In this document: piece after piece, positions 32,272 through 32,748 of the stretch
How the letters are laid out: every line of letters starts with the position of its first letter
Position numbering within the stretch: the first letter of the stretch is position 1
Made by a program: the position numbers and the translations under genes
The notes under the pieces: model-generated
What the model was told of the DNA's origin: nothing
Databases searched by the model: none
The model's input: only the letters and a program-made list of their open reading frames with translations
Assembly: GCA_937858895.1 (NCBI GenBank)
Contig: CALLZN010000394.1
Span: 1 to 32,748 of the forward strand
Direction of reading: 5' to 3'
Origin: an uncultured bacterium
GTDB lineage: Bacteria; Planctomycetota; UBA1135; GCA-002748355
Length of the DNA: 32,748 bases

Positions 32272-32748
32272 TCTTCAGGCTGCGCAGCTTGCGCAGGCTC
32301 GTGTCGATGGCGCCGCGCAGGTCGCTGTAGTAGCGCGTCGCCCACATACCGGCGACGGTCGCGTCGAGCACGACGCCGCTCGTCGCGGTGCGGATCACGG
32401 GCTTGGCGATGGCGGCTGCGGTGGCAACTTCGACCTCGTAGTCGGCGACATAGGCCTGCTGCGTCGTGAACGACACGTTCGCGCGCGTCGCACCACTGCC
32501 AGTCGAGTCGGCCTTGTAGCGCGCGGGGATCGAGGCGCGCAGACCTTCGAGGACCGGGATCGCGTCCGGAGAAGCGATGGTCCCGAGGGCTTCGACTGCA
32601 CGCACCTCGAGGCCGCGATTGGGCTTGCCGAGCCACTGCGCGAGGTAGCGCGTCGCTGAGCTCGCTTGGCCCGCTTCGCGAAGATCGGCCGCGACGGCGT
32701 CGCGCGTCGGCCCGGCCGGGTTCGCGATCGCCAGCCGGTAGACGAAGC
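32264..32748 (-). CDS. HEAT-like repeat protein (3' part, runs off the window)
   Basis: The minus-strand frame is open from the window edge to the stop at 32264, so about 160 codons of the C-terminal end are visible. The start lies outside. The sequence contains helix pairs of HEAT/PBS-lyase type: ATRYLAQWLGKPNRGLEVRAVEALGTIASPDAIPVLEGLR is a clear repeat unit, here quoted only in part as AVEALGTIASPDAIPVLEGL. The remaining 90 residues are less regular (SFTTQQAYVADYEVEVATA, then GVVLDATVAGMWATRYY) and end in a basic helix. No catalytic residues are seen. HEAT-type repeats usually mediate protein-protein contact. It converges on the A2M-like gene with a 36-nt gap. The repeat assignment is moderately secure; function is unknown. 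Confidence 0.7.
   Translation of the reverse strand, partial: FVYRLAIANPAGPTRDAVAADLREAGQASSATRYLAQWLGKPNRGLEVRAVEALGTIASPDAIPVLEGLRASIPARYKADSTGSGATRANVSFTTQQAYVADYEVEVATAAAIAKPVIRTATSGVVLDATVAGMWATRYYSDLRGAIDTSLRKLRSLKTR

Overview
This is a high-GC (roughly two-thirds G+C by eye), densely coded bacterial segment with 18 confident protein genes plus two less certain small ones, no rRNA or tRNA, no insertion sequence and no CRISPR array that I can see. The best guess for the source is a member of the Planctomycetota. The basis is a large type II/IV pilin with a planctomycete-style C-terminal part, very long glycine-rich secreted lipoproteins, a secreted protein of a kind abundant in that phylum, and a giant alpha-2-macroglobulin-like protein carrying TPR repeats. 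This taxonomic call rests on family recall, not on a marker gene.

Region 1 (1-2052) is the end of a secretion/pilus locus: the 3' end of a GspF/PilC-type inner-membrane protein, a membrane-anchored TPR-like protein joined to it by a 4-nt overlap, and a prepilin, closed by a good hairpin terminator. Region 2 (2076-6450) holds three genes that overlap stop-to-start by 4 nt: a polyprenyl-phosphate-type family 2 glycosyltransferase, a GT-B-type glycosyltransferase, and a multi-membrane-span GT-C protein with a TPR tail resembling the TMTC O-mannosyltransferases. Together they look like an envelope or protein glycosylation cassette. Region 3 (6446-8309, minus strand) follows a small 11-bp tandem repeat and holds a TatD-type metal hydrolase and a membrane-anchored repeat protein.

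Region 4 (8706-13958) holds two very large, tandem, paralogous lipoproteins. They share a spaced-cysteine motif, two Ig-like segments and glycine-rich repetitive segments. Region 5 (14088-17921) is a tightly coupled housekeeping operon: an NrnA-like DHH phosphoesterase (TTG start behind a strong Shine-Dalgarno), a metallophosphoesterase, CutA and a second GT-C-like membrane protein. It is followed by an exported protein of unknown function and a second family 2 glycosyltransferase fused to a nucleotide-binding domain.

Region 6 (20568-24094) contains a ComM/YifB Mg-chelatase-like ATPase on the minus strand, a small CxxC/CxC protein, a convergently overlapping degenerate receiver-like protein, and a secreted protein whose signal-peptide core is built by a 15-bp tandem duplication. 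Region 7 (24218-32227) is a single 2,669-codon gene for an exported TPR/alpha-2-macroglobulin chimera. It lacks the usual thioester motif and appears to repeat its TPR-plus-beta-domain module at its C-terminus. The window ends in the 3' part of a HEAT-like repeat gene on the minus strand.

The most interesting material is the glycosylation cassette beside a pilin, the tandem Cys-motif lipoproteins, the giant A2M-like protein and the pseudo-receiver. None is a proven new system. Each is stated with what would confirm or refute it.
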